In this document: one piece after another, positions 31,031-38,394 of the stretch
Numbering within the stretch: the stretch's first letter is position 1
Layout: each line of letters starts with the position of its first letter
Source of the DNA: a virus
Strand: one strand, 5' to 3'
IMG/VR virus record: IMGVR_UViG_3300045885_000100
Location: 1 to 40,634 of that record
Length of the DNA: 40,634 nucleotides
Made by a program: the position numbers and the translations under genes
The notes under the pieces: model-generated
Database searches by the model: none
What the model was told of the DNA's origin: nothing
Seen by the model: only the letters and a program-made list of their open reading frames with translations

Positions 31031-31450
31031 TTAGTCGCTGTGGACCGGCGCCGCCAGCACGCGCAGCGCGACGTCGACCGCGCGCGGCCCGTCGACCGGG
31101 AACCGGTAGTTGAACGTCTTCACCGAGCACGTGTAGGTCGCGTACTCGCCGGTCGTCTGCACGATCCGGTAGCTCCGCTGCGTGTTCGCGTACTTGTCGT
31201 TGCGGAGCTGGATCTGCAGCGCGTTCCCCGGCACCAGGTTCATCGGGAACGCGATCTCGCCCGGGTCGATGATGCCGAGCAGCGTCTCCTTGAACAGTCC
31301 CGCGGTCGAGTGCGACGTGACGTCGTGCTCGGACGAGGCCGCCGACGGGCCGGTGACGGCGCCGACCTCGGGGATCGTCGTGTAGACGCCCGAGCCTGCG
31401 CTGGTCTCGACCTGCACCAGCGTCCCCTTCGCGTGTACGGCTGAGCTCAT
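31031..31450 (-). CDS. Major tail tube protein
   Basis: 139 residues; ATG 31450 with GAGG upstream. It has the tail tube pattern: HAKGTLVQVETSAGSGVYTT, IPEVGAVTGPSA, an SEHDVTSHST loop, and FPMNLVPGNALQIQLRND. These proteins form hexameric rings stacked into the tail tube. It lies two genes before the tape measure, as expected. The 87-base gap after it is empty apart from a weak GGCCC/GGGCC hairpin near 30971-30999. Confidence 0.88.
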   Translation of the reverse strand: MSSAVHAKGTLVQVETSAGSGVYTTIPEVGAVTGPSAASSEHDVTSHSTAGLFKETLLGIIDPGEIAFPMNLVPGNALQIQLRNDKYANTQRSYRIVQTTGEYATYTCSVKTFNYRFPVDGPRAVDVALRVLAAPVHSD

Positions 31451-31477
31451 GAGTGCCTCCCCTCCGTCAGGCGATGG

Positions 31478-31972
31478 TTACGCGCTGGCGCCGAGCAGAG
31501 CGATCCGGTACGTGACCCCGGTCGTCCCCGCGGAGTTGGCGATGTTGATCAGGTCGCCGGTGCCGGCGGTGACGGTCCAGCCGGTGAGATTCGTGGCGCA
31601 GAGGACGCTGCCCGGCGTCAGGGTGACCGCGTCGCTCGCCGCGTCGAGGAACGGCACGCCGTTCGCCGCGGGCCGCGAGACGATGACGCTGTTCGTGTTC
31701 GTCGGCAGCGCGTAGACCACAACGGCCTTCAGCTTCGCGGGCGCGAAGGCGCCGAAGACGCCCGTCAGCGATCCCGAGACGTCGATGTCCTCGTTCGCGC
31801 TCGCGGCGAGCGTGCGCTCGTCCGACCAGGCCTTGTCGACCTTGCCGGACCCGGTGCCGCCGACGAGCGTCCAGCCGAACGTCTTCAGGAGCCGCGCGAC
31901 CGATGTGTCGAGGTCGCCCGCCAGGTTGTCCGTCAGGTCGATGCTCACTCCGAGCGTGCCGGTCATCGTCAT
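31478..31972 (-). CDS. Virion structural protein between neck and tail genes
   Basis: 164 residues; ATG 31972 has AAGGAG eight bases upstream. Strand rich, with VSGSLTGVFGAFAPAKLKAV and a C-terminus GTGDLINIANSAGTTGVTYRI that recurs in phage structural proteins. It could be a second tube or decoration protein. No specific function can be assigned. Confidence 0.65.
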   Translation of the reverse strand: MTMTGTLGVSIDLTDNLAGDLDTSVARLLKTFGWTLVGGTGSGKVDKAWSDERTLAASANEDIDVSGSLTGVFGAFAPAKLKAVVVYALPTNTNSVIVSRPAANGVPFLDAASDAVTLTPGSVLCATNLTGWTVTAGTGDLINIANSAGTTGVTYRIALLGASA

Positions 31973-31985
31973 CGCGTTGTCTCCT

Positions 31986-32450
31986 TCACTGGTAGGTCTC
32001 TGCGAGATGCGCCGTGAAGGGCAGCGCGAACGCCGCGCGCCCGTCGTAGAGCTCCACGTCCTCGTCGTCCCAGTCGATGTCGATCAGCGGACGCGGCGCG
32101 ATCGGCACGGGAATCACGGTCGTGAGCAGCGTGACCTTGCAGTCGCGCAGCAGGTGCTGGACGAGCTCGTCCGTGGGCGGGTCGAGCGAGTCGCCGATGT
32201 AGCCGACCACCATCGCGCGGAAGAGGTCCTCGTCGCGTTCCTGCGTGTCGTTCGGGGTACCCGTGCGCGAGCCCTGGCCGGGGATCAGGATCAGGTGCGG
32301 GAACTTGTTGACCCGGTCGATCTCGCGGAACCTGCCGCGCTCGACGGTCGGCGCGTTCGGATAGCTGCCGCCCCACGGACGCACGCCCGTCATGCCGCGC
32401 AGCGCGGTCTCCCAGAGCCGCATGGCCTCGACCCGCGGCGTCGGGCTCAC
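31986..32450 (-). CDS. Tail terminator / completion protein
   Basis: 154 residues from GTG 32450 (GTGA overlap). Motifs such as RFREIDRVNKFPHLILIPGQ and VELYDGRAAFALPFTAHLAE, plus its place after the neck protein and before the tail tube, fit the small alpha-beta tail terminator proteins that cap the tail and join it to the head. Confidence 0.7.
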   Translation of the reverse strand: MSPTPRVEAMRLWETALRGMTGVRPWGGSYPNAPTVERGRFREIDRVNKFPHLILIPGQGSRTGTPNDTQERDEDLFRAMVVGYIGDSLDPPTDELVQHLLRDCKVTLLTTVIPVPIAPRPLIDIDWDDEDVELYDGRAAFALPFTAHLAETYQ

Positions 32451-32899
32451 GCACCGAGCTCCTTGGCGATCTCGCGCTGCTGGATGAGGGTGGCCTGCGG
32501 CGCATAGGCCTGGCGCAGCCGCTCGAGGATGTGCAACCCGCGCGTGCCCGGGTGGTGCACGTAGGGCCGGAAGATCCCCGGCCCGAGCATGAGCGCGCGG
32601 CGGCCGCGCCGGCGGGCCGTGATGAAGTGGCCCGTGGTCCCGCTCTCCAGGAACCGCGCCTTGAAGGCCACGCGCGGCGCCGGGAAGATGCGCGCCGCGA
32701 CGCTGTCGCCGGCGACCGTCGTCTGCGTGCGCACGTTGTCGGCGAGGTGGCCGTAGCGTCCGGGCCCGCGGTGACTCGTGTAGGCCGAGCGCACCATGCC
32801 GCCGAGGATCCGCTCGTGCTCGTTCGACGCGCGGACGTTCGCCGCGAGCAGGTTGATCGTGCCGGCGAAGAGCGGGCCCTTGGCCGTCGTCTGGATCAC
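32447..32899 (-). CDS. HK97 gp10-like neck protein
   Basis: 150 residues from GTG 32899, overlapping the connector stop as GTGA. The sequence NLLAANVRASNEHERILGGMV, GRYGHLADNVR, KARFLESGTTGHFITARRR and HILERLRQAY is typical of the HK97 gp10 (tail-completion or neck) family. It helps join head and tail. Confidence 0.82.
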   Translation of the reverse strand: MIQTTAKGPLFAGTINLLAANVRASNEHERILGGMVRSAYTSHRGPGRYGHLADNVRTQTTVAGDSVAARIFPAPRVAFKARFLESGTTGHFITARRRGRRALMLGPGIFRPYVHHPGTRGLHILERLRQAYAPQATLIQQREIAKELGA

Positions 32900-33519
32900 A
32901 GCCACCGCCGGTAACTGTCGAGGATCTGCTTGGCCTTCAGCGGGATCAGGTCGCTTCCCAGGCGATACGTCACCGACGGGTTCACGGGCCCGGAGCCGAA
33001 CGCCGCGATCTCGGCGAGCTTCTTCTCCTGCGCGTTGTGCATGTTGCCGATCACGAGGTAGCAGGCGTCCTTGAGCTCGCCGGGGATCGGGTCGATGCCG
33101 CCCGTGTAGGTGATGAGGATCGGCTCCGGGTCGCTCGTGGTCCCGCACCAGCCGTTCTTGCGCCAGAAGATGTTCGGCCCGCTCATCTCCGGCGTGTCGG
33201 CGCGCACGAGGACGTCGAAGGTGTTCCGGTCCCCGTCGCCCTCCTGCTTCCAGACCGTTTGCACCACCGCGTCGATCGCGATGGCGATGGTCTGCGTGAC
33301 ATCGATCGGCCAGCACAGCGGCCGGAGGCTGAGGCTCCGGATCGGCGCGAACCGCTTGTTCTCGTGCAGGCGCGCCGCCAGGAGCCGGTCGCAGTACCAC
33401 TCGCAGTAATCGGTGGCGCGGCTCACGTAGTCCTCGAGCAGGTGCGTCTCGTCGTCGGACGTCCCGAGCCCGAGGTACGTGCGCGCCTCGTCCACCGTCA
33501 CCAGCGGGTAGTCGCTCAC
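32896..33519 (-). CDS. Head-tail connector (gp6-like)
   Basis: 207 residues from GTG 33519 (GTGA overlap). Start VTVDEARTYLGLGTSDDETH and the helix DYVSRATDYCEWYCDRLL are typical of the gp6-like adaptor ring that binds below the portal. The C-terminal half contains an inserted strand-rich part and the helix LKAKQILDSYRRWL, the usual adaptor ending. It stabilises packaged DNA and prepares the tail docking site. Confidence 0.87.
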   Translation of the reverse strand: MSDYPLVTVDEARTYLGLGTSDDETHLLEDYVSRATDYCEWYCDRLLAARLHENKRFAPIRSLSLRPLCWPIDVTQTIAIAIDAVVQTVWKQEGDGDRNTFDVLVRADTPEMSGPNIFWRKNGWCGTTSDPEPILITYTGGIDPIPGELKDACYLVIGNMHNAQEKKLAEIAAFGSGPVNPSVTYRLGSDLIPLKAKQILDSYRRWL

Positions 33520-33734
33520 CGCTTCTTGGGCCTCGGCATCGTGGCGGTCTCGTGGTCGCCCTCGGCCGTGGCGGTCTCGGTGCCCGTGTCGACGACCTTC
33601 GCCGCGGCGGCGGCGAGCTCGGCCATGCCCTGCGCGATGAGACGCTCGGCCTGGTCGTCGGGCAGCTCGACCAGATCGCCCGGCTTGTACGAGCGGAGGT
33701 GGTCGCAGACGTCGGTCACGATGAGGAGCTTCAT
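33516..33734 (-). CDS. Small head-associated protein
   Basis: 72 residues from ATG 33734. VTDVCDHLRSYKPGDLVELPDDQAE and LIAQGMAEL form the short beta-alpha pattern common in small proteins encoded between the capsid and connector genes; a long charged tail follows (PRPKKR). Weak ribosome site, probably coupled to the gene before it. Confidence 0.65.
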   Translation of the reverse strand: MKLLIVTDVCDHLRSYKPGDLVELPDDQAERLIAQGMAELAAAAAKVVDTGTETATAEGDHETATMPRPKKR

Positions 33735-33738
33735 GGTG

Positions 33739-34182
33739 CTACGCCGTCCCTTCCGCCGGTCCCGAGAAGGTCTCGCCCGCGACGTTCGTGCCGTGCGTGA
33801 CGGGGAACGTGCGGCCCCGGTAGAGATAGGCCATGGCCGAGCACGTGGCGTTCTGCGTGGCGCGCGACACCACCAGTCGGACGAAGTCCTCGCGCGGCCG
33901 CTTGATGTCGATGTAGAAGACCTTGTCGTCGTCGGTGTCGGCGATGGTCTGCGCCGTGCCCTCGATGTCGGCGGCCGACCCGAAGCCCGTCACCGTGTCC
34001 TGCTGGAGCTTGATCGACGTGACCGCGCCGGCCGTGATGGCGCCGAACTGGACCACGAAGCACACGCCCTCGTAGCCGCTCATATCGATCGAGGTGCCGT
34101 TGATCGCCGAGGTGCCCGCCGCACCCGCCGCGATGGTGACCGCCTGCACGATCTTGATGTCGTCCGAGAACCTGCCGACCAT
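33739..34182 (-). CDS. Capsid decoration-like protein
   Basis: 147 residues; ATG 34182 has GGAGG upstream. A beta-rich protein with SGYEGVCFVVQFGAI, AVTSIKLQQD and a VRLVVSRATQNATCSAMAYL segment. It directly follows the major capsid gene, the usual place for decoration or head stabilisation proteins. The function is inferred from position and fold type. Confidence 0.65.
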   Translation of the reverse strand: MVGRFSDDIKIVQAVTIAAGAAGTSAINGTSIDMSGYEGVCFVVQFGAITAGAVTSIKLQQDTVTGFGSAADIEGTAQTIADTDDDKVFYIDIKRPREDFVRLVVSRATQNATCSAMAYLYRGRTFPVTHGTNVAGETFSGPAEGTA

Positions 34183-34207
34183 GGACCCTCCTCGAGGCTT
34201 TCGTGTT

Positions 34208-34235
34208 GCCCCGCCGGCCGCGAGACCGACGGGGC
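34208..34235 (-). terminator. Strong GC hairpin after the capsid gene
   Basis: In the minus-strand RNA the arms GCCCCGUCGG and CCGGCGGGGC pair over ten positions (one G-U pair) around an eight-base loop, 15 bases after the capsid stop. No U-run follows, so it may be a partial terminator or an RNA stabiliser that makes capsid mRNA more abundant than the downstream message. Confidence 0.5.
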
Positions 34236-34249
34236 GCCTGTTCGGCGAC

Positions 34250-35638
34250 CTACGTGGTGTAGGCCATGTACTTGACGGGGTGCGTGCCGGCGTCGAGCAG
34301 GTTGCCGTCCGAGCGCGCGAAGGCGAGGAAGGCGACCTGGTGGTAGTCGGCGTACCGCTCGTCGAGCCGCAGGAGGGTCACGTTGACGACGTCGCGGATG
34401 ATGTACTTCTGCAGCGCGCCGAACAGCACCGCCTTCGAGCCGTTCGTCGTCGCCGTGGTCATGTCGTTGTTGACCACGACCGGGTAGCCGAGCAACGTGC
34501 CCGGCGCCCCCGCCATCCCGCCGCCGACCTGCGAGTTCATCCCCGACTCGAAGTACGGCTGCCAGATCGGGCGGCCGGTGGAGTCGACGAGCTTCTTGAA
34601 CCGCGCCACGACCGCGTCGTTCATCATCCAGCCGGCGCCCTGGCGCCGGTAGGCGATGTCGACGGAGTGCTCCATGTCGACGATGTTGGCGTAGGTGAAC
34701 CCGGCCGCGACCGAGCCCGTGGGCGCCAGGCCCGACGTCGCCTGCACCACGATCCCGAACGGCAGCGTCGTGCCCGCGCCCGTCGTGAAGTGCGTGTTCT
34801 GGATGCGGCCGATCCGCTCGCCGAGCATCTGGCCGAGCATCTGCGGCAGGTTGACCGCGCTGTCCTGCATCAGCTCGACCGGGACCAGGACCTGCTTCGA
34901 GGAGTACTTGAACGCCTTCAGCACGAGCTGGCCGAAGGTCACGTCCTGGTTCGACACCTGCGTGTTGATGTCGAGGATCGCGCCCGTCTGCGCCGTGTCG
35001 TTGGCGGTCGGGATCGGGAGATCCGCGCCCGACTCCGTGCGGATGATCGTGGAGGCCTGGCGCATCCCGCCGAACCAGAGCAGCGCCGTCTCGAGCGAGC
35101 GCATCATCTCGTCGGGGATCGTGTAGCCGCCGCCCGTGGTCGTGATCGTCTGCGCGCGGGCCTCGACCTCCCACGTGCGCGCCTCGGCCGGCGTGCGCGG
35201 TGGGGTCCGGGTCAGGTTGAAGGTCAGCATCTTGTTCCGGAGGTCGACGCCGCACCGCTGCGCAGCACCGACGTGCTCCTCGGTCAGCGGCTTGTCGGTG
35301 CCGGCGAGGAACCACGCGCGCAGGGCCATCTCGCTGTCGTGCTGGCCGCGCTGGATCGCGAGGCGGGCCGTCGCCGAGGTCCGGTGGTGCGCGTCGGCCA
35401 TCGGGTCGCCCGGCGCCGCCTTGCGGTCCTCGACCTCGGCCAGGCGCTTCTCGATTTGGTCCTGCTTGTGGAGGCGATCGATCTGGCGGGAGACGGCCTC
35501 GAGCGCGGCGTCGCGCTCCTGCCACTCCTGCTCCTCGTCCGCGTTCAGAACGTCGCGGCCGTCCTTCTTCGCCTGGTTGATGAGGGCGACGTTCTCTTCG
35601 TGCAGCCTCGCCCGCTTCTCGATCAGCTCCTTCAGCAT
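34250..35638 (-). CDS. Major capsid protein (HK97 fold)
   Basis: 462 residues from ATG 35638 (GGGGAG seven bases upstream). Residues 1-75 are a charged coiled coil (LKELIEKRARLHEENVAL), the delta scaffolding domain later removed by the protease. The shell part begins around 110-140 and has the HK97 patterns GGGYTIPDEMMRSLETALLW, FGQLVLKAFKYSSKQVLVP, NTHFTTGAGTTLPFGIV and VNVTLLRLDERYADYHQVAF. It forms the icosahedral shell. A 220-base leader precedes it. Confidence 0.95.
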   Translation of the reverse strand: MLKELIEKRARLHEENVALINQAKKDGRDVLNADEEQEWQERDAALEAVSRQIDRLHKQDQIEKRLAEVEDRKAAPGDPMADAHHRTSATARLAIQRGQHDSEMALRAWFLAGTDKPLTEEHVGAAQRCGVDLRNKMLTFNLTRTPPRTPAEARTWEVEARAQTITTTGGGYTIPDEMMRSLETALLWFGGMRQASTIIRTESGADLPIPTANDTAQTGAILDINTQVSNQDVTFGQLVLKAFKYSSKQVLVPVELMQDSAVNLPQMLGQMLGERIGRIQNTHFTTGAGTTLPFGIVVQATSGLAPTGSVAAGFTYANIVDMEHSVDIAYRRQGAGWMMNDAVVARFKKLVDSTGRPIWQPYFESGMNSQVGGGMAGAPGTLLGYPVVVNNDMTTATTNGSKAVLFGALQKYIIRDVVNVTLLRLDERYADYHQVAFLAFARSDGNLLDAGTHPVKYMAYTT

Positions 35639-35858
35639 TCCGGGCTCCCCTCTCGCCGCTGAGAGGCCCTGAAATGCCAACGGGCGCCACCCACCGACGA
35701 AATCGAAGTGTGAGATTCGACTCGCCTGGTGAGCGGCGCCCGTCCACGCGGTTGCCGCTGCACGATGTCGCCGCCGCGTAGCCCGTCCCACGGGCCAGAG
35801 GCGTCGGCGGAACTTCTGGTGGGAGAACCTACCGCCTACGGCTGTCGGCTGTCAAGAA
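35639..35858 (-). promoter_or_regulatory. Capsid gene leader with promoter and inverted repeat
   Basis: This is the largest gap in the head operon. Minus-strand TTGACA (35855-35850) and TAGGTT (35831-35826) are separated by 18 bases, a plausible sigma70-type promoter placed right after the protease stop. Downstream, ACGGGCGCC (35680-35688) is matched by GGCGCCCGT (35735-35743), a perfect nine-base inverted repeat; AATC/GATT and TCGAA/TTCGA pairs lie inside it. Together this could be a strong separate promoter and a structured leader for the capsid mRNA. Confidence 0.5.
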
Positions 35859-36458
35859 CTACCGCCACGCGGTGGCTCGCCACGCGGTGGCTCGCGCCCT
35901 CATCCGCGCCTCGAGCTGCGCCAGCGTCGGCGACGTCCTCGCCTGATGCGTCCGGAGGGCCCGCAGCGCCGCCTCCACGTGAGTTTGCTCGTAGGCCGGC
36001 ATCGAGACCACGCTGACCTCGTAGACCCGCATGTCGGTCACGTAGCGCACGATCTGGCGGCCCTCGTTCTTCCAGTCGTCGGCCAGCGCCCGGAAGCTGA
36101 ACGACATGCCGGTGATGTCCCCGCGCTCGATCGACTGCAGCAGGTTCGGCGGGTCCGTGGGGCTCGGCGGGTCGATCTCGACGACGACACCTTCGCGGCC
36201 CGTCTCCGCGCGCAGGGTGCCCGCCGACATGCGCCCCAGCACCTTCGCCGGGTCGTGGTCGAAGAACGCGCGCAGGTCGATGCCCTCGTCGAAGGTGCGC
36301 TTCATCGCCTCCGGCCTGATGACCTCGACGAACCCGCCGAGGTCCTCCGACCGTTCGTTGAAGACGATCGCGGTCCCGCGGATCAGCGGGTGGCTCCGCG
36401 TGCCGGCGACCGTCGCGCGGCGCTCCCAGCCAAACGGGCGGCGTTCCAGGTTATCCAT
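35859..36458 (-). CDS. Prohead protease (HK97 gp4-like)
   Basis: 199 residues from ATG 36458, which overlaps the portal stop and has GGAGG seven bases upstream; the longer upstream start is not needed. The core has IRGTAIVFNERSEDLGGF, AFFDHDPAKVLGR with the catalytic His, and GDITGMSFSFRA with the catalytic Ser, as in the S78/U35 herpesvirus-like protease fold. It removes the delta domains of the capsid protein in the prohead. The C-terminus carries a duplicated ATAWR made by a 15-base tandem repeat. Confidence 0.93.
   Translation of the reverse strand: MDNLERRPFGWERRATVAGTRSHPLIRGTAIVFNERSEDLGGFVEVIRPEAMKRTFDEGIDLRAFFDHDPAKVLGRMSAGTLRAETGREGVVVEIDPPSPTDPPNLLQSIERGDITGMSFSFRALADDWKNEGRQIVRYVTDMRVYEVSVVSMPAYEQTHVEAALRALRTHQARTSPTLAQLEARMRARATAWRATAWR
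35863..35892 (-). repeat. Perfect tandem 15-mer at the protease 3' end
   Basis: CGCCACGCGGTGGCT occurs twice in a row (35863-35877 and 35878-35892), giving the protein end RATAWRATAWR. Each unit can form a small hairpin (GCCAC-GCG-GTGGC). It ends directly at the stop codon and lies just above the capsid promoter. Confidence 0.85.
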
Positions 36459-38394
36459 GCGCGACCTCCACGGTGAGGGCATCGGCGAGGGCCGCCGGCC
36501 GTTCGGACTCCCATCGGGTCGTGAGCGCCTCGACCGCGGCGCGGAGATCTTCCGGCGGCGTCACCACCAGGGCCGCCAGCGATGCCCGCGATTCGGTGAT
36601 CCAGCCGGCGACGAGCTCGCGGGCCCGCGCCTCGGCGTCGTCGGGCGAGAGCCCGGCGAGCTCGGCGTAGCACCCGAGCGCGGCGCGCAGCTTCGACGCC
36701 GCGAAGTCCGCGTGCCCCGCGTAGAACTCCTCGACCCAGACGCCGAGCTTCTCGGGCTCCACCGCGGCGCGGATGGCCCGGTCGCACTCACGCCTGACAA
36801 CGTACCGGGCACCGTCCTCGAGCAGGGCCCGCATCCGGACGGTCAGCTTGCCGTGTCGGTCGGCCAGAGCCCGGCGCGCGGCCGCGTCGCTGTCGAGCCG
36901 CTCGCGGAGCTCGGCCTCGAACTGCTCGAGCCGGGTCCAGTCCTGCGGTCGCTCGCGAAGGTCGGCGACATCGGTCCGCACCGCCGCGAGCTCGTCGACG
37001 ATCGGGGCCACGTCCACACCCGCGGGGACGGGGCGGGAGAGGATCTGATCGACACCACGCCCGACGTTCTCCAGCGCCTCCTGGATCGCGCGGTCGGCGG
37101 CGTCGGCCGCATCGTCCTCGTTCGCTGCCGCCGGCGCTGGCGTGGGCTGGGGCTCCGGATCGGGCGCCGCGATCTTCTCGGCGGTCGTCAGGTTCGTCGG
37201 CGCGAGCGGCTCGTCGAGGCCGTCCAGCGCCGGCATGTTCTCCTTGCGCCGGACCTCGTTGCGCGTCATCCAGCCCGTCATGATCGCGATCTGGTAGGAC
37301 TTGTAGCGGCTGTCCTGGTCGCCGCGCTCGAGGCCGTCCACGTTGAACTCGATGAACTGGTAGTTCCGCTCGAGCGGCGAGATCAGCTTGCGGTTCAGCT
37401 CCTGCTCCCACTTCACGAGCCAGCGCCGCAGCGTGAACTGCAGGAACCCGATCGTCTGCTGCTCGATCCCCGTCCCCCACGACGTCGACCGCTCCACGTC
37501 GCCGATCATGTGCGGCGGCACGTTGAACCAGCGCGCGATCTCGGCGATCTGGAACTGGCGCTGCTGGAGGAACTGCGCGTCCCGCCCCGGGATGCCGAGC
37601 TGGGTGAACGTCATGTCGGCCGGCAGCACGATGAACTGGTGCGCGCGGTCGACGCCCTCGTGGCGCTCCTTGATCGACTGCAGGAACTCCTCGCGCTGCT
37701 CCTTGCGGATTGGCGACTTCGGCGCGAAGACGCCGCCGAACGTCGCGCCCTTGCCGAAGAACGTGGCGCCGAACTGCTCCTGCGCCATCGTCAGGCCGAA
37801 GGACTCGCGCGCGCGGCTCACGACCGAGTGCCCCCAGATGCCGTTCGCCGAGAGCCCGGCGATGTGCAGGATGCTCTCAGGCTCGAGGAGCGACATGGTG
37901 CCGTCGCGATTCGAGACCTGGTAGAACAGCGGGCCGTAGAGCCCCTGACGCCGGCGCGCCATCACGCGCCACGGCTCGATAGGCGTCAGGTCGAAGATGC
38001 GTCCGGCCCCATCGCGCCGGATCTCCGCGAACCCGTTGCCCCACAGCAGCAGATGCGTCTGGATCGCCTCGCGGAAGGACGTCGAGGTCATCTCCGCGTT
38101 CGGCTCGTCGTGCAGCAGGCGCTGCAGCCGCGAGTCCGTGGCGCGCTCGCGGTCCCCGTTCGCCTTGCGCCGGTAGTGATCGAGCGGCAGCGAGGCGAGG
38201 TTGCCCGCGATGAGCTGCACGCACGCCCACACCGCGGAGATGTTCATCGCGGTCTGCTCGTTCACCGTCATGCCGGACTTCGACGGCCCGTACCCGAACG
38301 CTGACACGATCGCCGGGTCGCTCGAGGACCACGGCCCGAGGTAGCCGCCGAGGAGACTCCGCACGGAATCCCACATGCGCGCGAAAAGGTTCAT
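36451..38394 (-). CDS. Portal protein with long C-terminal extension
   Basis: 647 residues from ATG 38394 (ATGA overlap with TerL). Residues 1-405 are an HK97-type portal: NISAVWACVQLIAGNLASLP, FREAIQTHLLLWGNGFAEI, FQIAEIARWFNVPPHMIGDV and the final ENMPALDGLDE. HK97-like portals usually stop soon after this; here a Pro/Ala linker and about 240 helical, charged residues follow (DRAIQEALENVGRG, RTDVADLRERPQDW, EKLGVWVEEFYAGH). The portal is the dodecameric DNA gate. The extension may be a fused minor head or crown domain. Confidence 0.93.
   Translation of the reverse strand: MNLFARMWDSVRSLLGGYLGPWSSSDPAIVSAFGYGPSKSGMTVNEQTAMNISAVWACVQLIAGNLASLPLDHYRRKANGDRERATDSRLQRLLHDEPNAEMTSTSFREAIQTHLLLWGNGFAEIRRDGAGRIFDLTPIEPWRVMARRRQGLYGPLFYQVSNRDGTMSLLEPESILHIAGLSANGIWGHSVVSRARESFGLTMAQEQFGATFFGKGATFGGVFAPKSPIRKEQREEFLQSIKERHEGVDRAHQFIVLPADMTFTQLGIPGRDAQFLQQRQFQIAEIARWFNVPPHMIGDVERSTSWGTGIEQQTIGFLQFTLRRWLVKWEQELNRKLISPLERNYQFIEFNVDGLERGDQDSRYKSYQIAIMTGWMTRNEVRRKENMPALDGLDEPLAPTNLTTAEKIAAPDPEPQPTPAPAAANEDDAADAADRAIQEALENVGRGVDQILSRPVPAGVDVAPIVDELAAVRTDVADLRERPQDWTRLEQFEAELRERLDSDAAARRALADRHGKLTVRMRALLEDGARYVVRRECDRAIRAAVEPEKLGVWVEEFYAGHADFAASKLRAALGCYAELAGLSPDDAEARARELVAGWITESRASLAALVVTPPEDLRAAVEALTTRWESERPAALADALTVEVAHG

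Noticed and set aside
35639-35791. Longer capsid protein starting at 35791
   Set aside because: The extra 51 residues are unlike a delta domain, and ATG 35638 has a proper ribosome site directly before the coiled coil.
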